The notes beneath the pieces are model-generated. The model was not told the DNA's origin, made no database searches, and saw nothing but the letters and a program-made list of their open reading frames with translations. A stretch of 64,000 nucleotides of DNA from Pseudomonas sp. Root562 (lineage in GTDB: Bacteria; Pseudomonadota; Gammaproteobacteria; Pseudomonadales; Pseudomonadaceae), in contig NZ_LMGK01000001.1 of NCBI RefSeq assembly GCF_001427125.1, positions 322,108-386,107 on the forward strand, in the 5' to 3' direction. Positions 36,306-45,633 of this stretch are shown one piece after another (position 1 is the stretch's first letter; each line of letters starts with the position of its first letter). Position numbers and translations under genes: made by a program.

Positions 36306-36327
36306 GGCCCTCCCGTGAGGGAGGGCC
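36306..36327. repeat. Perfect GNRA-loop hairpin directly after aceF
   Basis: GGCCCTCCC (36306-36314), loop GTGA, and GGGAGGGCC (36319-36327) form a perfect 9-bp stem just past the aceF stop and before the terminator. On the plus strand the loop reads GTGA (GNRA); the aceF transcript reads TCAC. It may protect the 3' end of the transcript. Confidence 0.8.
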
Positions 36328-36335
36328 GGCCGGTC

Positions 36336-38303
36336 TTACAGCAGGATGGTGCGGATGTCCGCCAGCAAGTCGCTCAGACGCTTGGTGAAGCGTGCAGCAG
36401 CGGCGCCGTTGATCACACGGTGATCGTAGGACAGCGACAGTGGCAGCATCAGTTTCGGCTGGAAGGCTTTGCCGTCCCAGACTGGCTGGATGGTTGCCTT
36501 GGAAACACCGAGAATCGCCACTTCCGGCGCGTTGACGATCGGCGTGAAGCCGGTGCCGCCAATGTGGCCGAGGCTGGAAATGGTGAAGCAGGCGCCTTGC
36601 ATCTCGTCCGAAGAGAGCTTCTTGGTCCGGGCTTTTTCAGCCAGGGAAGCCGCCTCGGCCGCCAGTTGCAGCAGGCTCTTCTGGTCGACGTTCTTGATCA
36701 CCGGTACCAGCAGGCCATCAGGGGTGTCGACGGCGAAGCCGATGTTCACGTATTTCTTGCGGATGATCGCTTTGCCGCTTGGCGCCAGCGAGCTGTTGAA
36801 GTCCGGCAGTTCCTTGAGCAGGTGCGCGCAGGACTTGAGCAGCAGCGGCAGGATGGTCAGCTTGACGCCGGCCTTCTCTGCTACGGCTTTCTGGGCGTTA
36901 CGGAACGCTTCGAGTTCGGTGATATCGGCCGAGTCGAATTGCGTCACGTGCGGCACGTTCAGCCAGCTGCGGTGCAGGTTGGCAGCGCCGACCTGCATCA
37001 GGCGGGTCATCGGCACTTCTTCGATTTCGCCGAAGCGGCTGAAGTCCACGACCGGAATCGGCGGAATGCCCGCGCCACCGGTTGCGCCAGCAGCAGCGGC
37101 CGGAGCTTCCTTGGCCTTCTGCATCATGGCCTTGACGTAAACCTGTACGTCTTCCTTCAGGATGCGACCGTGCGGACCGCTGGCGCCGACAGCGCTCAGC
37201 TCGACACCGAATTCGCGAGCCAGTTGACGCACGGCAGGGCCGGCGTGAACTTTCGCGCCCGGCTTGGCAGGCGCAGCGGCCGGAGCGGCAGCAGCAGGGG
37301 CAGCGGCAGCCGGAGCAGCAGCAGCTGGCGCCGGAGCGCTCGGAGCAGCAGCGGCAGCTGGAGCCGGGGCAGCAGCTGGAGCTGCGCCTTTGACTTTCAA
37401 CTTGAGAATCAGGTCGCCGGTACCGACTTCGTCATCGAGCTTGATGGAAACGCTTTCCACCACGCCAGCGGCAGGCGATGGGATTTCCATGCTGGCCTTG
37501 TCGGATTCCAGGGTGATCAGCGACTGGTCGGCTTCAACGGTGTCGCCGGCCTTGACCAGGACTTCGATGATCTTCGCCTTGCCTGCCGAACCGATGTCCG
37601 GAACGTGGATGTCCTGGACGCTGTCGGCTACCGGTGCAGCCGGAGCGGCAGCAGCTGGCGCAGGAGCAGCGGCGGCAGGTGCAGCAGCCTGAGCTGGCGC
37701 AGTGGCCGGCGCCGCAGCACCCGCCACTTCCAGGTCCAGAATCAGGTCGCCAGTGCCGACTTCGTCGTTGAGCTTGACGCTGATGGCCTTGACCACGCCA
37801 GCTGCAGGCGACGGGATTTCCATGCTGGCCTTGTCCGATTCCAGGGTGATCAGCGACTGATCAGCCTCGACGGTGTCGCCGACCTTGACCTGGATCTCGA
37901 TGATCTGGGCCTTGCCCGACGAACCGATATCCGGCACGTGCACTTGCTGAACCGAAGCGGCAGCAGGAGCAGCAGGGGCAGCGGCTGGAGCGGCAGCAGG
38001 CGCGGCGGCCGGTTTGGCTTCAGCTTTTGCAGCAGGCGCCGCGGCAGCCGCAGGAGCCGCTTGCGCGGCGCCTTCGACTTCCAGCTCCAGCAGCTCGTCG
38101 CCTTCTTTCAGGCGATCGCCCAGCTTCACTTTCAGGCTCTTGATGATACCGGCCTTCGGCGCAGGCACTTCCATGCTCGCCTTGTCCGATTCCAGGGTCA
38201 GGATGCTCTGGTCGGCTTCGATACGGTCGCCGACCTTCACAAACAGTTCAATTACTTCACCTTCACCGCTGCCGATGTCAGGTACGCGAATGAGTTCGCT
38301 CAC
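36336..38303 (-). CDS. aceF: Pyruvate dehydrogenase E2, dihydrolipoamide acetyltransferase
   Basis: This 655-residue protein has three N-terminal lipoyl domains (about 1-75, 117-192, 229-305), each with the lysine in ESDKASME. They are joined by Ala/Pro-rich flexible linkers. A subunit-binding domain (near 350-385) and a catalytic domain ending in SYDHRVINGAAAARF follow; the histidine is catalytic. The asparagine in place of the more common aspartate of HRVIDG is known from the Azotobacter E2. It transfers acetyl groups to CoA in the pyruvate dehydrogenase complex. Lipoyl domains 2 and 3 are nearly identical. It follows aceE after 11 bases and is in the same operon. Confidence 0.98.
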   Translation of the reverse strand: MSELIRVPDIGSGEGEVIELFVKVGDRIEADQSILTLESDKASMEVPAPKAGIIKSLKVKLGDRLKEGDELLELEVEGAAQAAPAAAAAPAAKAEAKPAAAPAAAPAAAPAAPAAASVQQVHVPDIGSSGKAQIIEIQVKVGDTVEADQSLITLESDKASMEIPSPAAGVVKAISVKLNDEVGTGDLILDLEVAGAAAPATAPAQAAAPAAAAPAPAAAAPAAPVADSVQDIHVPDIGSAGKAKIIEVLVKAGDTVEADQSLITLESDKASMEIPSPAAGVVESVSIKLDDEVGTGDLILKLKVKGAAPAAAPAPAAAAAPSAPAPAAAAPAAAAPAAAAPAAAPAKPGAKVHAGPAVRQLAREFGVELSAVGASGPHGRILKEDVQVYVKAMMQKAKEAPAAAAGATGGAGIPPIPVVDFSRFGEIEEVPMTRLMQVGAANLHRSWLNVPHVTQFDSADITELEAFRNAQKAVAEKAGVKLTILPLLLKSCAHLLKELPDFNSSLAPSGKAIIRKKYVNIGFAVDTPDGLLVPVIKNVDQKSLLQLAAEAASLAEKARTKKLSSDEMQGACFTISSLGHIGGTGFTPIVNAPEVAILGVSKATIQPVWDGKAFQPKLMLPLSLSYDHRVINGAAAARFTKRLSDLLADIRTILL

Positions 38304-38314
38304 AGAATCTCTCC

Positions 38315-40960
38315 TCAGCAGTCCAGTGGGTTGAGTTTTTCCGGGTTGATACCGAACTTGGCAATGGCTTCAGCCACGACTTTAGGTTCGATGTCACCAC
38401 GGTCAGCCAGTGCTTCCAGGGCTGCCAACACCACGAAATGACGGTCGACTTCGAAGAAATGACGCAGTTTCTTGCGGCTGTCGCTGCGGCCGAAACCATC
38501 GGTGCCCAGGACTTTGAATTCCTTGGACGGTACCCACTGACGGATCTGCTCGGCGAACAGTTTCATGTAGTCGGTAGAGGCAATGACCGGACCTTTACGA
38601 CCGTTCAGGCACTCTTCGACATAGCTCAGCTTAGGCTTCTGGCCCGGGTGCAGACGGTTGGTGCGCTCAACGGCCAGGCCGTCGCGACGCAGTTCGTTGA
38701 AGCTGGTAACGCTCCACACGTCGGCGCCGACGTTGAACTGTTCCCGCAGGATCTTCGCTGCTTCACGGACTTCACGCAGGATGGTGCCGGAGCCCATCAG
38801 CTGAACGTGGTGCGCCGCTTCGCGGGTGTCTTCCTCGAGCAGGTACATGCCTTTCTTGATGCCTTCTTCGGCACCGGCCGGCATGGCTGGCTGCTGGTAC
38901 GACTCGTTCATCACGGTGATGTAGTAGAAGACGTCCTGTTGCTCTTCGGTCATCTTCTTCATGCCGTCCTGGATGATCACCGCCAGCTCGTAGCCGTAGG
39001 TTGGATCGTAGGTGCGGCAGTTCGGGATGGTCGCGGCCAGCAGGTGGCTGTGACCGTCTTCGTGTTGCAGGCCTTCACCGTTCAGGGTGGTACGGCCGGC
39101 GGTGCCGCCGATCAGGAAGCCACGGGTACGGCTGTCGCCAGCGGCCCAGGCCAGGTCGCCGATACGCTGGAAGCCGAACATCGAATAGAAGATGTAGAAC
39201 GGCAGCATCGGCTGGTTGTGGCTGGAGTACGAAGTACCGGCAGCGATGAAGGAGCTCATGGCGCCCGCTTCGTTGATGCCTTCTTCGAGGATCTGGCCCT
39301 TCTTGTCTTCCTTGTAGAACATCACCTGGTCTTTATCGACTGGCTCGTAGAGCTGGCCGACGGAGGAGTAGATGCCCAACTGACGGAACATGCCTTCCAT
39401 ACCGAAGGTACGAGCTTCGTCCGGAATGATCGGGACGATGCGCGGGCCGATTTCCTTGTCCTTGACCAGTTGCGCGAGGATCCGCACGAAAGCCATGGTG
39501 GTGGAAATTTCACGGTCGCCGGAACCGTCGAGGATAGCCTTGAGGGTATCCAGGTCCGGAGTCGGCACGCTGAAGCTCTGCGCGCGGCGCTGTGGCACGA
39601 AACCGCCCAGTGCAGTGCGGCGCTCGCTCAGGTAGCGGGCTTCGGCGCTGTTCGGCTCTGGCTTGAAGAACGGCAGGTTCTCCAGCTCTTCGTCCTTGAC
39701 CGGAATGTCGAAGCGGTCGCGGAACAGCTTCAGGCTTTCGACATCGACCTTCTTGGTGTTGTGCGCGGTGTTTTTCGCTTCGCCGGCACCGGTGCCATAA
39801 CCCTTGATGGTCTTGGCCAGGATGACGGTTGGTTGTTCTTTGTGGTTGACCGCTTCGTGGTACGCCGCGTAGACCTTGTACGGGTCGTGGCCGCCACGGT
39901 TGAGTTTCCAGATTTCGTCGTCGGACAGGTCCTCAACCATCGCCTTGAGTTCTGGCGTGTTGAAGAAGTGTTCGCGCACGAACGCGCCGTCTTTGGCTTT
40001 GTAGTTCTGGTACTCGCCGTCGATGACTTCGTCCATGCGACGTTGCAGGATACCGTCGACGTCTTTGGCCAGCAGTGGGTCCCAGAAACGGCCCCAGATG
40101 ACTTTGGTCACGTTCCACTGTGCACCGCGGAACACGCCTTCGAGTTCCTGGATGATCTTGCCGTTGCCGCGAACCGGGCCATCGAGGCGCTGCAGGTTGC
40201 AGTTGATGACGAAGATCAGATTGTCGAGCTTCTCGCGGCCAGCCAGCGAGATCGCGCCCAGGGATTCCGGCTCGTCGCACTCGCCGTCACCCAGGAAGCA
40301 CCAGACTTTCTGCTTGCCGGCAGGAATGAAGCCGCGGGCTTCCAGGTACTTCATGAAGCGTGCCTGGTAGATCGCCTGGATCGGGCCCAGACCCATGGAT
40401 ACGGTCGGGAACTGCCAGAAGTCAGGCATCAGCCAAGGGTGCGGGTAGGACGACAGGCCCTGACCGTCGACTTCCTGGCGGAAGTTGTTCATCTGCTCTT
40501 CGGTGATGCGGCCTTCCATGAATGCACGGGCGTAAACGCCTGGCGAGGTGTGGCCCTGGAAGTAGATCAGGTCGCCGCCGTGTTCATCGGTCGGGGCCTG
40601 GAAGAAGTAGTTGAAGCCGATGTCATACAGGGTCGCACTGGAAGCGAAGCTGGAGATGTGACCGCCGAGGTCAGAATCTTTCAGGTTCGTACGCATTACC
40701 ATGGCCATCGCGTTCCAGCGTACCAGCGAGCGAATGCGGCGTTCCATGAACAGGTCGCCAGGCATGCGTGCTTCGTGGGTAACCGGGATGGTGTTGCGGT
40801 AAGGCGTGGTGATGGCGTAAGGCAACTGCGAACCGCTGCGGGTCGCGAGTTCACCCATACGGGTCATCAGATAGTGAGCACGGTCTTCGCCTTCTTTGTC
40901 GAGAACCGATTCCAGGGCGTCCAGCCATTCCTGGGTTTCGACGGGATCGAGGTCTTGCAT
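38315..40960 (-). CDS. aceE: Pyruvate dehydrogenase E1 component (homodimeric type)
   Basis: This 881-residue thiamine-diphosphate enzyme is full length for the alpha2-type E1. The thiamine-binding motif runs from [14 protein letters not shown] near residue 227 to [13 protein letters not shown] near 255. The protein opens [16 protein letters not shown]. It decarboxylates pyruvate and reductively acetylates the lipoyl groups of AceF. It is the first gene of the aceEF operon, divergent from glnE. Two copies of a TGTAGT-type palindrome lie 110 to 180 bases upstream and are candidates for its control. Confidence 0.98.
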   Translation of the reverse strand: MQDLDPVETQEWLDALESVLDKEGEDRAHYLMTRMGELATRSGSQLPYAITTPYRNTIPVTHEARMPGDLFMERRIRSLVRWNAMAMVMRTNLKDSDLGGHISSFASSATLYDIGFNYFFQAPTDEHGGDLIYFQGHTSPGVYARAFMEGRITEEQMNNFRQEVDGQGLSSYPHPWLMPDFWQFPTVSMGLGPIQAIYQARFMKYLEARGFIPAGKQKVWCFLGDGECDEPESLGAISLAGREKLDNLIFVINCNLQRLDGPVRGNGKIIQELEGVFRGAQWNVTKVIWGRFWDPLLAKDVDGILQRRMDEVIDGEYQNYKAKDGAFVREHFFNTPELKAMVEDLSDDEIWKLNRGGHDPYKVYAAYHEAVNHKEQPTVILAKTIKGYGTGAGEAKNTAHNTKKVDVESLKLFRDRFDIPVKDEELENLPFFKPEPNSAEARYLSERRTALGGFVPQRRAQSFSVPTPDLDTLKAILDGSGDREISTTMAFVRILAQLVKDKEIGPRIVPIIPDEARTFGMEGMFRQLGIYSSVGQLYEPVDKDQVMFYKEDKKGQILEEGINEAGAMSSFIAAGTSYSSHNQPMLPFYIFYSMFGFQRIGDLAWAAGDSRTRGFLIGGTAGRTTLNGEGLQHEDGHSHLLAATIPNCRTYDPTYGYELAVIIQDGMKKMTEEQQDVFYYITVMNESYQQPAMPAGAEEGIKKGMYLLEEDTREAAHHVQLMGSGTILREVREAAKILREQFNVGADVWSVTSFNELRRDGLAVERTNRLHPGQKPKLSYVEECLNGRKGPVIASTDYMKLFAEQIRQWVPSKEFKVLGTDGFGRSDSRKKLRHFFEVDRHFVVLAALEALADRGDIEPKVVAEAIAKFGINPEKLNPLDC

Positions 40961-41070
40961 GGCTTGCTCCAGGGCGGAAAGGCTACCAGAATCGGTTGCC
41001 TGAGTTAGCGACTGGCCTTGTGGGCAGACGTTATGAATTCTTGGATTGCCGATAGGTTGTTCCGGCGGTG

Positions 41071-41137
41071 TGTAGTTTTACTACAAATCATCCGGCATTT
41101 CAGCCTTACTAATGTATATACGAGTAGTAAAACTACA
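41071..41137. promoter_or_regulatory. Paired palindromes, possible operators in the aceE-glnE intergenic region
   Basis: TGTAGT-TTT-ACTACA (41071-41085) is a perfect dyad. GTAGT-AAA-ACTAC (41124-41136) is a second copy of the same dyad; the 14 bases TGTAGTTTTACTAC and GTAGTAAAACTACA are also exact inverted copies of each other. The centres are about 52 bases apart, near five helical turns. The sites lie 110-180 bases before aceE and 200-270 before glnE. I do not recognise the regulator. The rest of the 383-base gap shows no gene. Confidence 0.65.
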
Positions 41138-41343
41138 GATGAGCGGCTTGTGGCCCCCGGCTGCGTTGTGAGAATAATCGTTAAGGTTGGTCATTTGCCA
41201 ACCCGAAAAGGTGAAAGCTTGATGCTGGCTGCCAAAAATAAAGAAATTTCAGCTATTTCTAACTTTTGTTCGACAGTCCTTCAGGTAGTGCGTTATGAAA
41301 ATTCACTACATGCAGCCCGATACACGCCGATCAAGGATAGACC

Positions 41344-44283
41344 ATGAGCCTGCCTACGCTTGCCGAACTGCCCGCCATTCTGATGCCGCTTGTCACCCGC
41401 GCCGAGCAGTCGTTCCGTGCCGCTGTCGATGCCCTGGACGACGATCATGGGCTGTCCGCCTGGACCCCTGAGCGTTGGGCTCAATTTGCCCGAGTGACCG
41501 CCGCCAGCGACTTTGTCATTGAACAGAGCGTGCGTGACCCTTTGATGTTGCTGGAGCTGGTGCAGTCCGGCGAACTGGACCGCAGCTTCAGCCCCGGTGA
41601 GTTGTGTGCGCAGATTGCCGCTGCGGCAAACGCGGCCGAAACCGATGACCAGCTCGGCCGTGCCTTGCGTCGTCAGCGTACCCGTCACCAGGTGCGGATC
41701 ATCTGGCGCGACCTGACCCGCCAGGCCGATCTGGTGCAGACCTGTCGCGATCTCTCCGACATGGCCGATGCCAGTATCGACCAGGCCTATCAATGGTTGT
41801 ACGCACGCCATTGCCAGCAATTCGGCGTGCCCACCGGCCGCCGCAGCGGCGAACCCCAGCAAATGGTGGTGCTGGGCATGGGTAAGCTCGGTGCGGTGGA
41901 GTTGAATCTGTCGTCCGACATCGACCTGATTTTCGCCTACCCCGAGGGTGGCGAGACGGTCGGCGTCAAACGCCCGTTGGATAACCAGGAATTTTTCATC
42001 CGGCTCGGCCAACGCCTGATCAAGGCGCTGGACCCGATGACCGTCGACGGTTTCGTGTTCCGGGTCGACATGCGTTTGCGTCCTTACGGTTCGTCCGGGG
42101 CATTGGTGCTGAGCTTCAATGCGCTGGAGCAGTATTACCAGGATCAGGGTCGCGATTGGGAACGCTACGCGATGATCAAATCGCGTGTGGTGGCGGGCGA
42201 TCAGGTTGCCGGCGCGCAATTGCAGGAAATGCTGCGGCCGTTCGTTTACCGGCGTTACCTGGACTTTTCCGCCATCGAAGCGCTGCGCACCATGAAGCAA
42301 TTGATCCAGCAGGAAGTGCGGCGCAAGGGCATGGCCGACAACATCAAGCTGGGTTCCGGCGGCATCCGCGAAGTGGAGTTCATTGCCCAGGCGTTCCAGC
42401 TGATCCACGGTGGTCGCGACCTGAGCTTGCAGCAGCGCCCTTTATTAAAAGTACTGAGCACGCTGGAAGGTCAGGGTTATCTGCCGCCTACGGTGATCAG
42501 CGAACTGCGCGAAGGCTACGAATTCCTGCGCTACACCGAACACGCCATCCAGGCGATTGCCGACCGTCAGACGCAGATGCTGCCCGATGGCGCCCAGGAT
42601 CAGGCGCGTATTGCCTTCATGCTGGGGTTTGCCGACTGGGCGGCGTTCCATGAGCAATTGATGCACTGGCGCGGTCGGGTGGCGTGGCACTTCGGCCAGG
42701 TCATCGCTGATCCGGACGAGGAAGCCGGCACCGAAAGCGAAGTGGTGGTCGGTGGTGAATGGCTGCCGCTATGGGAGGAGGCGCAGAATGAAGAAGCCGC
42801 CTGCCGTCAGCTCGAAGAGGGCGGTTTCACTGATGCTCCCAAAGCGCTGAAAGCCTTGGCTGGCTTGCGCAGCAGCCCGCAATTACGAGCCATGCAGCGT
42901 TTGGGGCGCGAACGGCTTGATGCCTTTATTCCGCGTCTGCTTGCACAGGCGGTGGAACATGCCAATCCGGATCTGGTGCTCGAGCGTGTGCTGCCATTGG
43001 TAGAAGCCGTGGCGCGTCGTTCGGCGTATCTGGTATTGCTGACCGAAAACCCTGGTGCATTGCGCCGTTTGCTGACCCTGTGTGCCGCGAGCCCGTGGAT
43101 CGCTGAACAGATCACGCGCTTCCCGCTGTTGCTCGATGAATTGCTCAACGAAGGCCGACTGTTCAAGCCGCCGTTGGCTCCCGAGCTGGCCGCCGAATTG
43201 CGCGAGCGCCTGACGCGGATTCCCGAGGACGACCTGGAGCAGCAGATGGAAGCCCTGCGCCATTTCAAACTGGCGCACCGCTTGCGAGTCGCCGCTTCGG
43301 AAATCGCCGGTAGCCTGCCGCTGATGAAGGTCAGCGATTACCTGACCTGGCTCGCCGAGGCGATTCTGGAACAGGTCCTGGCCCTGGCCTGGCGGCAAAC
43401 GGTGGCCAAGTACGGCACGCCGCTGCGCACCGACGGCTCTTTATGCGATCCCGGGTTCATCATTGTCGGTTACGGGAAAGTCGGCGGCCTGGAACTCGGG
43501 CATGGTTCGGACCTGGATCTGGTGTTCATCCACGACGGTGATCCGCAGGCCGAAACCGACGGGCCGAAGCCGATCGATGGTGCCCAGTTCTTCACCCGCC
43601 TGGGACAGCGGATCATCCACTTGCTCACGGCCCAGACCAACTCGGGCCAGCTGTACGAAGTGGATATGCGCCTGCGTCCGTCCGGTGCGTCGGGGCTGTT
43701 GGTCAGTTCTTTGGGGGCGTTTGCCCGTTATCAGGAAAATGAAGCCTGGACCTGGGAGCATCAGGCGTTGGTGCGGGCAAGGGTGTTGGTGGGCAGTCAG
43801 GACGTCGGCCAGGCTTTCGAAAAGGTCCGTGCGGCGATACTGGGCAAACCGCGTGACTTGCCGACCCTGCGCCAGGAGGTCAGCGAGATGCGCGCCAAGA
43901 TGCGCGAGAACCTTGGCAGCAAGAGCACGGCGGCCGGCACCGGGGCAAATGCCTTCGACGCCACGGCGCCCTTCGACCTCAAGCAGGACGCCGGAGGTAT
44001 CGTCGATATTGAATTTATGGTGCAATACGCGGCCCTGGCGTGGTCGCAAACGCACCCGCCATTGCTGCGCTGGACCGATAACATCCGCATTCTGGAAGAG
44101 CTGGAACACGAAGGGCTGATGCCCGTCGAAGATGCCAGTCTGCTGCGTGAAGCCTATAAAGCTTACCGCTCGGCCGCCCACCGGCAGGCCTTGCAGAAGG
44201 ATCCCGGGGTGATTGCCGGTGACCAGTTCGCGGACGAGCGGCGACAGGTCATGCGGATCTGGCGCGAGCTGGGGCTAAGCTGA
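41344..44283 (+). CDS. glnE: Bifunctional glutamine synthetase adenylyltransferase/deadenylase GlnE
   Basis: This 979-residue protein has two nucleotidyltransferase domains. The N-terminal one (deadenylase) carries GMGKLGAVELNLSSDIDLIF near residue 180, the C-terminal one (adenylylase) GYGKVGGLELGHGSDLDLVF near 705, each with the DxD metal pair. The central and C-terminal helical domains separate and follow them. It adds AMP to glutamine synthetase when nitrogen is plentiful and removes it when scarce, under PII control. It is divergent from aceE and followed by a REP pair. Confidence 0.98.
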   Translation: MSLPTLAELPAILMPLVTRAEQSFRAAVDALDDDHGLSAWTPERWAQFARVTAASDFVIEQSVRDPLMLLELVQSGELDRSFSPGELCAQIAAAANAAETDDQLGRALRRQRTRHQVRIIWRDLTRQADLVQTCRDLSDMADASIDQAYQWLYARHCQQFGVPTGRRSGEPQQMVVLGMGKLGAVELNLSSDIDLIFAYPEGGETVGVKRPLDNQEFFIRLGQRLIKALDPMTVDGFVFRVDMRLRPYGSSGALVLSFNALEQYYQDQGRDWERYAMIKSRVVAGDQVAGAQLQEMLRPFVYRRYLDFSAIEALRTMKQLIQQEVRRKGMADNIKLGSGGIREVEFIAQAFQLIHGGRDLSLQQRPLLKVLSTLEGQGYLPPTVISELREGYEFLRYTEHAIQAIADRQTQMLPDGAQDQARIAFMLGFADWAAFHEQLMHWRGRVAWHFGQVIADPDEEAGTESEVVVGGEWLPLWEEAQNEEAACRQLEEGGFTDAPKALKALAGLRSSPQLRAMQRLGRERLDAFIPRLLAQAVEHANPDLVLERVLPLVEAVARRSAYLVLLTENPGALRRLLTLCAASPWIAEQITRFPLLLDELLNEGRLFKPPLAPELAAELRERLTRIPEDDLEQQMEALRHFKLAHRLRVAASEIAGSLPLMKVSDYLTWLAEAILEQVLALAWRQTVAKYGTPLRTDGSLCDPGFIIVGYGKVGGLELGHGSDLDLVFIHDGDPQAETDGPKPIDGAQFFTRLGQRIIHLLTAQTNSGQLYEVDMRLRPSGASGLLVSSLGAFARYQENEAWTWEHQALVRARVLVGSQDVGQAFEKVRAAILGKPRDLPTLRQEVSEMRAKMRENLGSKSTAAGTGANAFDATAPFDLKQDAGGIVDIEFMVQYAALAWSQTHPPLLRWTDNIRILEELEHEGLMPVEDASLLREAYKAYRSAAHRQALQKDPGVIAGDQFADERRQVMRIWRELGLS

Positions 44284-44318
44284 GCAGGCGACGAGATTCA
44301 AATGTGGGAGCGGGTTTT

Positions 44319-44449
44319 TGTGGCGAGGGAGCTTGCTCCCGCTCGGCTGCGAAGCAGTCGCCACTCAGCCGGCTCGGTCTGGCAGATGAAATACAGTCGC
44401 AGGTTTTGGGTCTGCTTCGCAGCCCAGCGGGAGCGAGCTCCCTCGCCAC
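44319..44449. repeat. GTGGCGAGGGAGC-type inverted pair, copy 2
   Basis: TGTGGCGAGGGAGCTTGCTC at 44319 is matched in inverse orientation by GAGCGAGCTCCCTCGCCAC ending at 44449. Inside, GGCTGCGAAGCAG and CTGCTTCGCAGCC are also inverse partners. The element matches 14290-14416 in design. It fills part of the 314-base gap between glnE and waaF. Confidence 0.85.
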
Positions 44450-44557
44450 GACGTTGTATGCTGACTGATATTGATGTGTGAAATTGATCCGACGAGCCCC
44501 AGCCGGCTCGTCCAAATGACCTGATGGTTCATCCCGCAGGTGCTGGATTATCGAGGC

Positions 44558-44588
44558 GGGGAGGCATAAGCCTCCCCGGTTCGTTTTT
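44558..44588 (+). terminator. Hairpin and T-run just before waaF
   Basis: GGGGAGGC (44558-44565), loop ATAA, GCCTCCCC (44570-44577), then GGTTCGTTTTT. It looks like a rho-independent terminator for transcription arriving from glnE, but it ends only 10 bases before the waaF start, so it could also act as a leader attenuator of the LPS operon. Confidence 0.6.
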
Positions 44589-44597
44589 GGAAGCCAC

Positions 44598-45632
44598 ATG
44601 AAAATTCTGATCGTTGGGCCCAGTTGGGTCGGTGACATGGTGATGGCGCAGACACTGTTCCAGTGTCTCAAGCAGCGCCACCCGCAGTGCGAAATCGACG
44701 TGCTGGCCCCCGAGTGGAGCCGGCCGATTCTTGAGCGCATGCCCGAAGTTCGCCAGGCCTTGAGCTTTCCGCTCGGTCACGGCGCGCTGGAGCTGGCGAC
44801 CCGTCGGCGCATCGGTAAATCCCTGGCCGGGCAGTACGACCAGGCGATCCTGTTGCCCAACTCGTTGAAGTCGGCGCTGGTGCCATTCTTTGCCGGCATC
44901 CCCAAACGCACCGGCTGGCGCGGCGAGTTCCGCTACGGCCTGCTCAACGATGTGCGCACGCTGGACAAGGAACGTTATCCGCTGATGATCGAGCGCTTCA
45001 TGGCGCTGGCCTTCGAGCCGGGTATCGAGTTGCCCAAACCCTATCCGCGCCCGAGCTTGCAGATCGACCCGGTCACCCGCGAGGCAGCATTGGCCAAATT
45101 CGGCCTGACCCTCGATCGCCCGGTGTTGGCGTTGTGCCCAGGCGCGGAGTTCGGCGAATCCAAGCGCTGGCCGTCCGAGCATTACGCCAAGGTCGCCGAG
45201 GCGAAGATCCGTGACGGCTGGCAGGTATGGCTGTTCGGTTCGAAAAATGATCACGGGGTGGGTGAAGACATCCGTTCACGTTTGATTCCCGGCTTGCGCG
45301 AAGAGTCGGTGAACCTCAGTGGCGGCACTTCGCTGGCCGAAGCAATTGATCTGCTCTCTTGCGCTGATTCCGTGGTGTCCAATGATTCCGGCCTGATGCA
45401 CGTCGCTGCCGCGCTGAACCGTCCACTGGTAGCGGTCTACGGTTCGACATCGCCGGGTTTCACGCCACCGTTGGCCGAACATGTCGAGATCGTGCGCCTG
45501 GGCATCGAATGCAGCCCTTGCTTCGATCGCACCTGCCGTTTCGGCCATTACAACTGCTTGCGCCAGCTGATGCCGCAAGCCGTGAACGAAGCCTTGCAGC
45601 GTTTGCAGGGCACAGTGGTCGAGGTCAAATAG
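44598..45632 (+). CDS. waaF: ADP-heptose:LPS heptosyltransferase II
   Basis: This 344-residue GT9 family enzyme opens KILIVGPSWVGDMVMAQ and has the C-terminal donor-binding block SNDSGLMHVAAAL followed by YGSTSPGFTPPL. It adds the second L-glycero-D-manno-heptose to the LPS inner core on the cytoplasmic side of the inner membrane. It is the first gene of a long plus-strand run of core genes with one-base to few-base junctions. WaaC follows after one base. Confidence 0.97.
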   Translation: MKILIVGPSWVGDMVMAQTLFQCLKQRHPQCEIDVLAPEWSRPILERMPEVRQALSFPLGHGALELATRRRIGKSLAGQYDQAILLPNSLKSALVPFFAGIPKRTGWRGEFRYGLLNDVRTLDKERYPLMIERFMALAFEPGIELPKPYPRPSLQIDPVTREAALAKFGLTLDRPVLALCPGAEFGESKRWPSEHYAKVAEAKIRDGWQVWLFGSKNDHGVGEDIRSRLIPGLREESVNLSGGTSLAEAIDLLSCADSVVSNDSGLMHVAAALNRPLVAVYGSTSPGFTPPLAEHVEIVRLGIECSPCFDRTCRFGHYNCLRQLMPQAVNEALQRLQGTVVEVK

Positions 45633-45633
45633 C

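Noticed and set aside
36336-38303. AceF catalytic motif HRVING instead of HRVIDG as a loss of function
   Set aside because: Asparagine at this position is known in the Azotobacter/Pseudomonas E2 and is not a defect.
36315-41008. Long plus-strand open frames opposite aceF and aceE
   Set aside because: The minus-strand products are unmistakable E2 and E1 proteins; the plus-strand translations are low-complexity mirror images of the Ala/Pro linkers and GC-biased codons.
41018-41347. A 109-codon open frame between aceE and glnE
   Set aside because: It runs across the palindromes, has no ribosome-binding site and no recognisable domain, and overlaps the glnE start.
44284-44597. Absence of ilvE between glnE and waaF, compared with PAO1
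   Set aside because: I believe other species such as P. putida also lack ilvE here, so this is normal variation rather than a deletion worth reporting.
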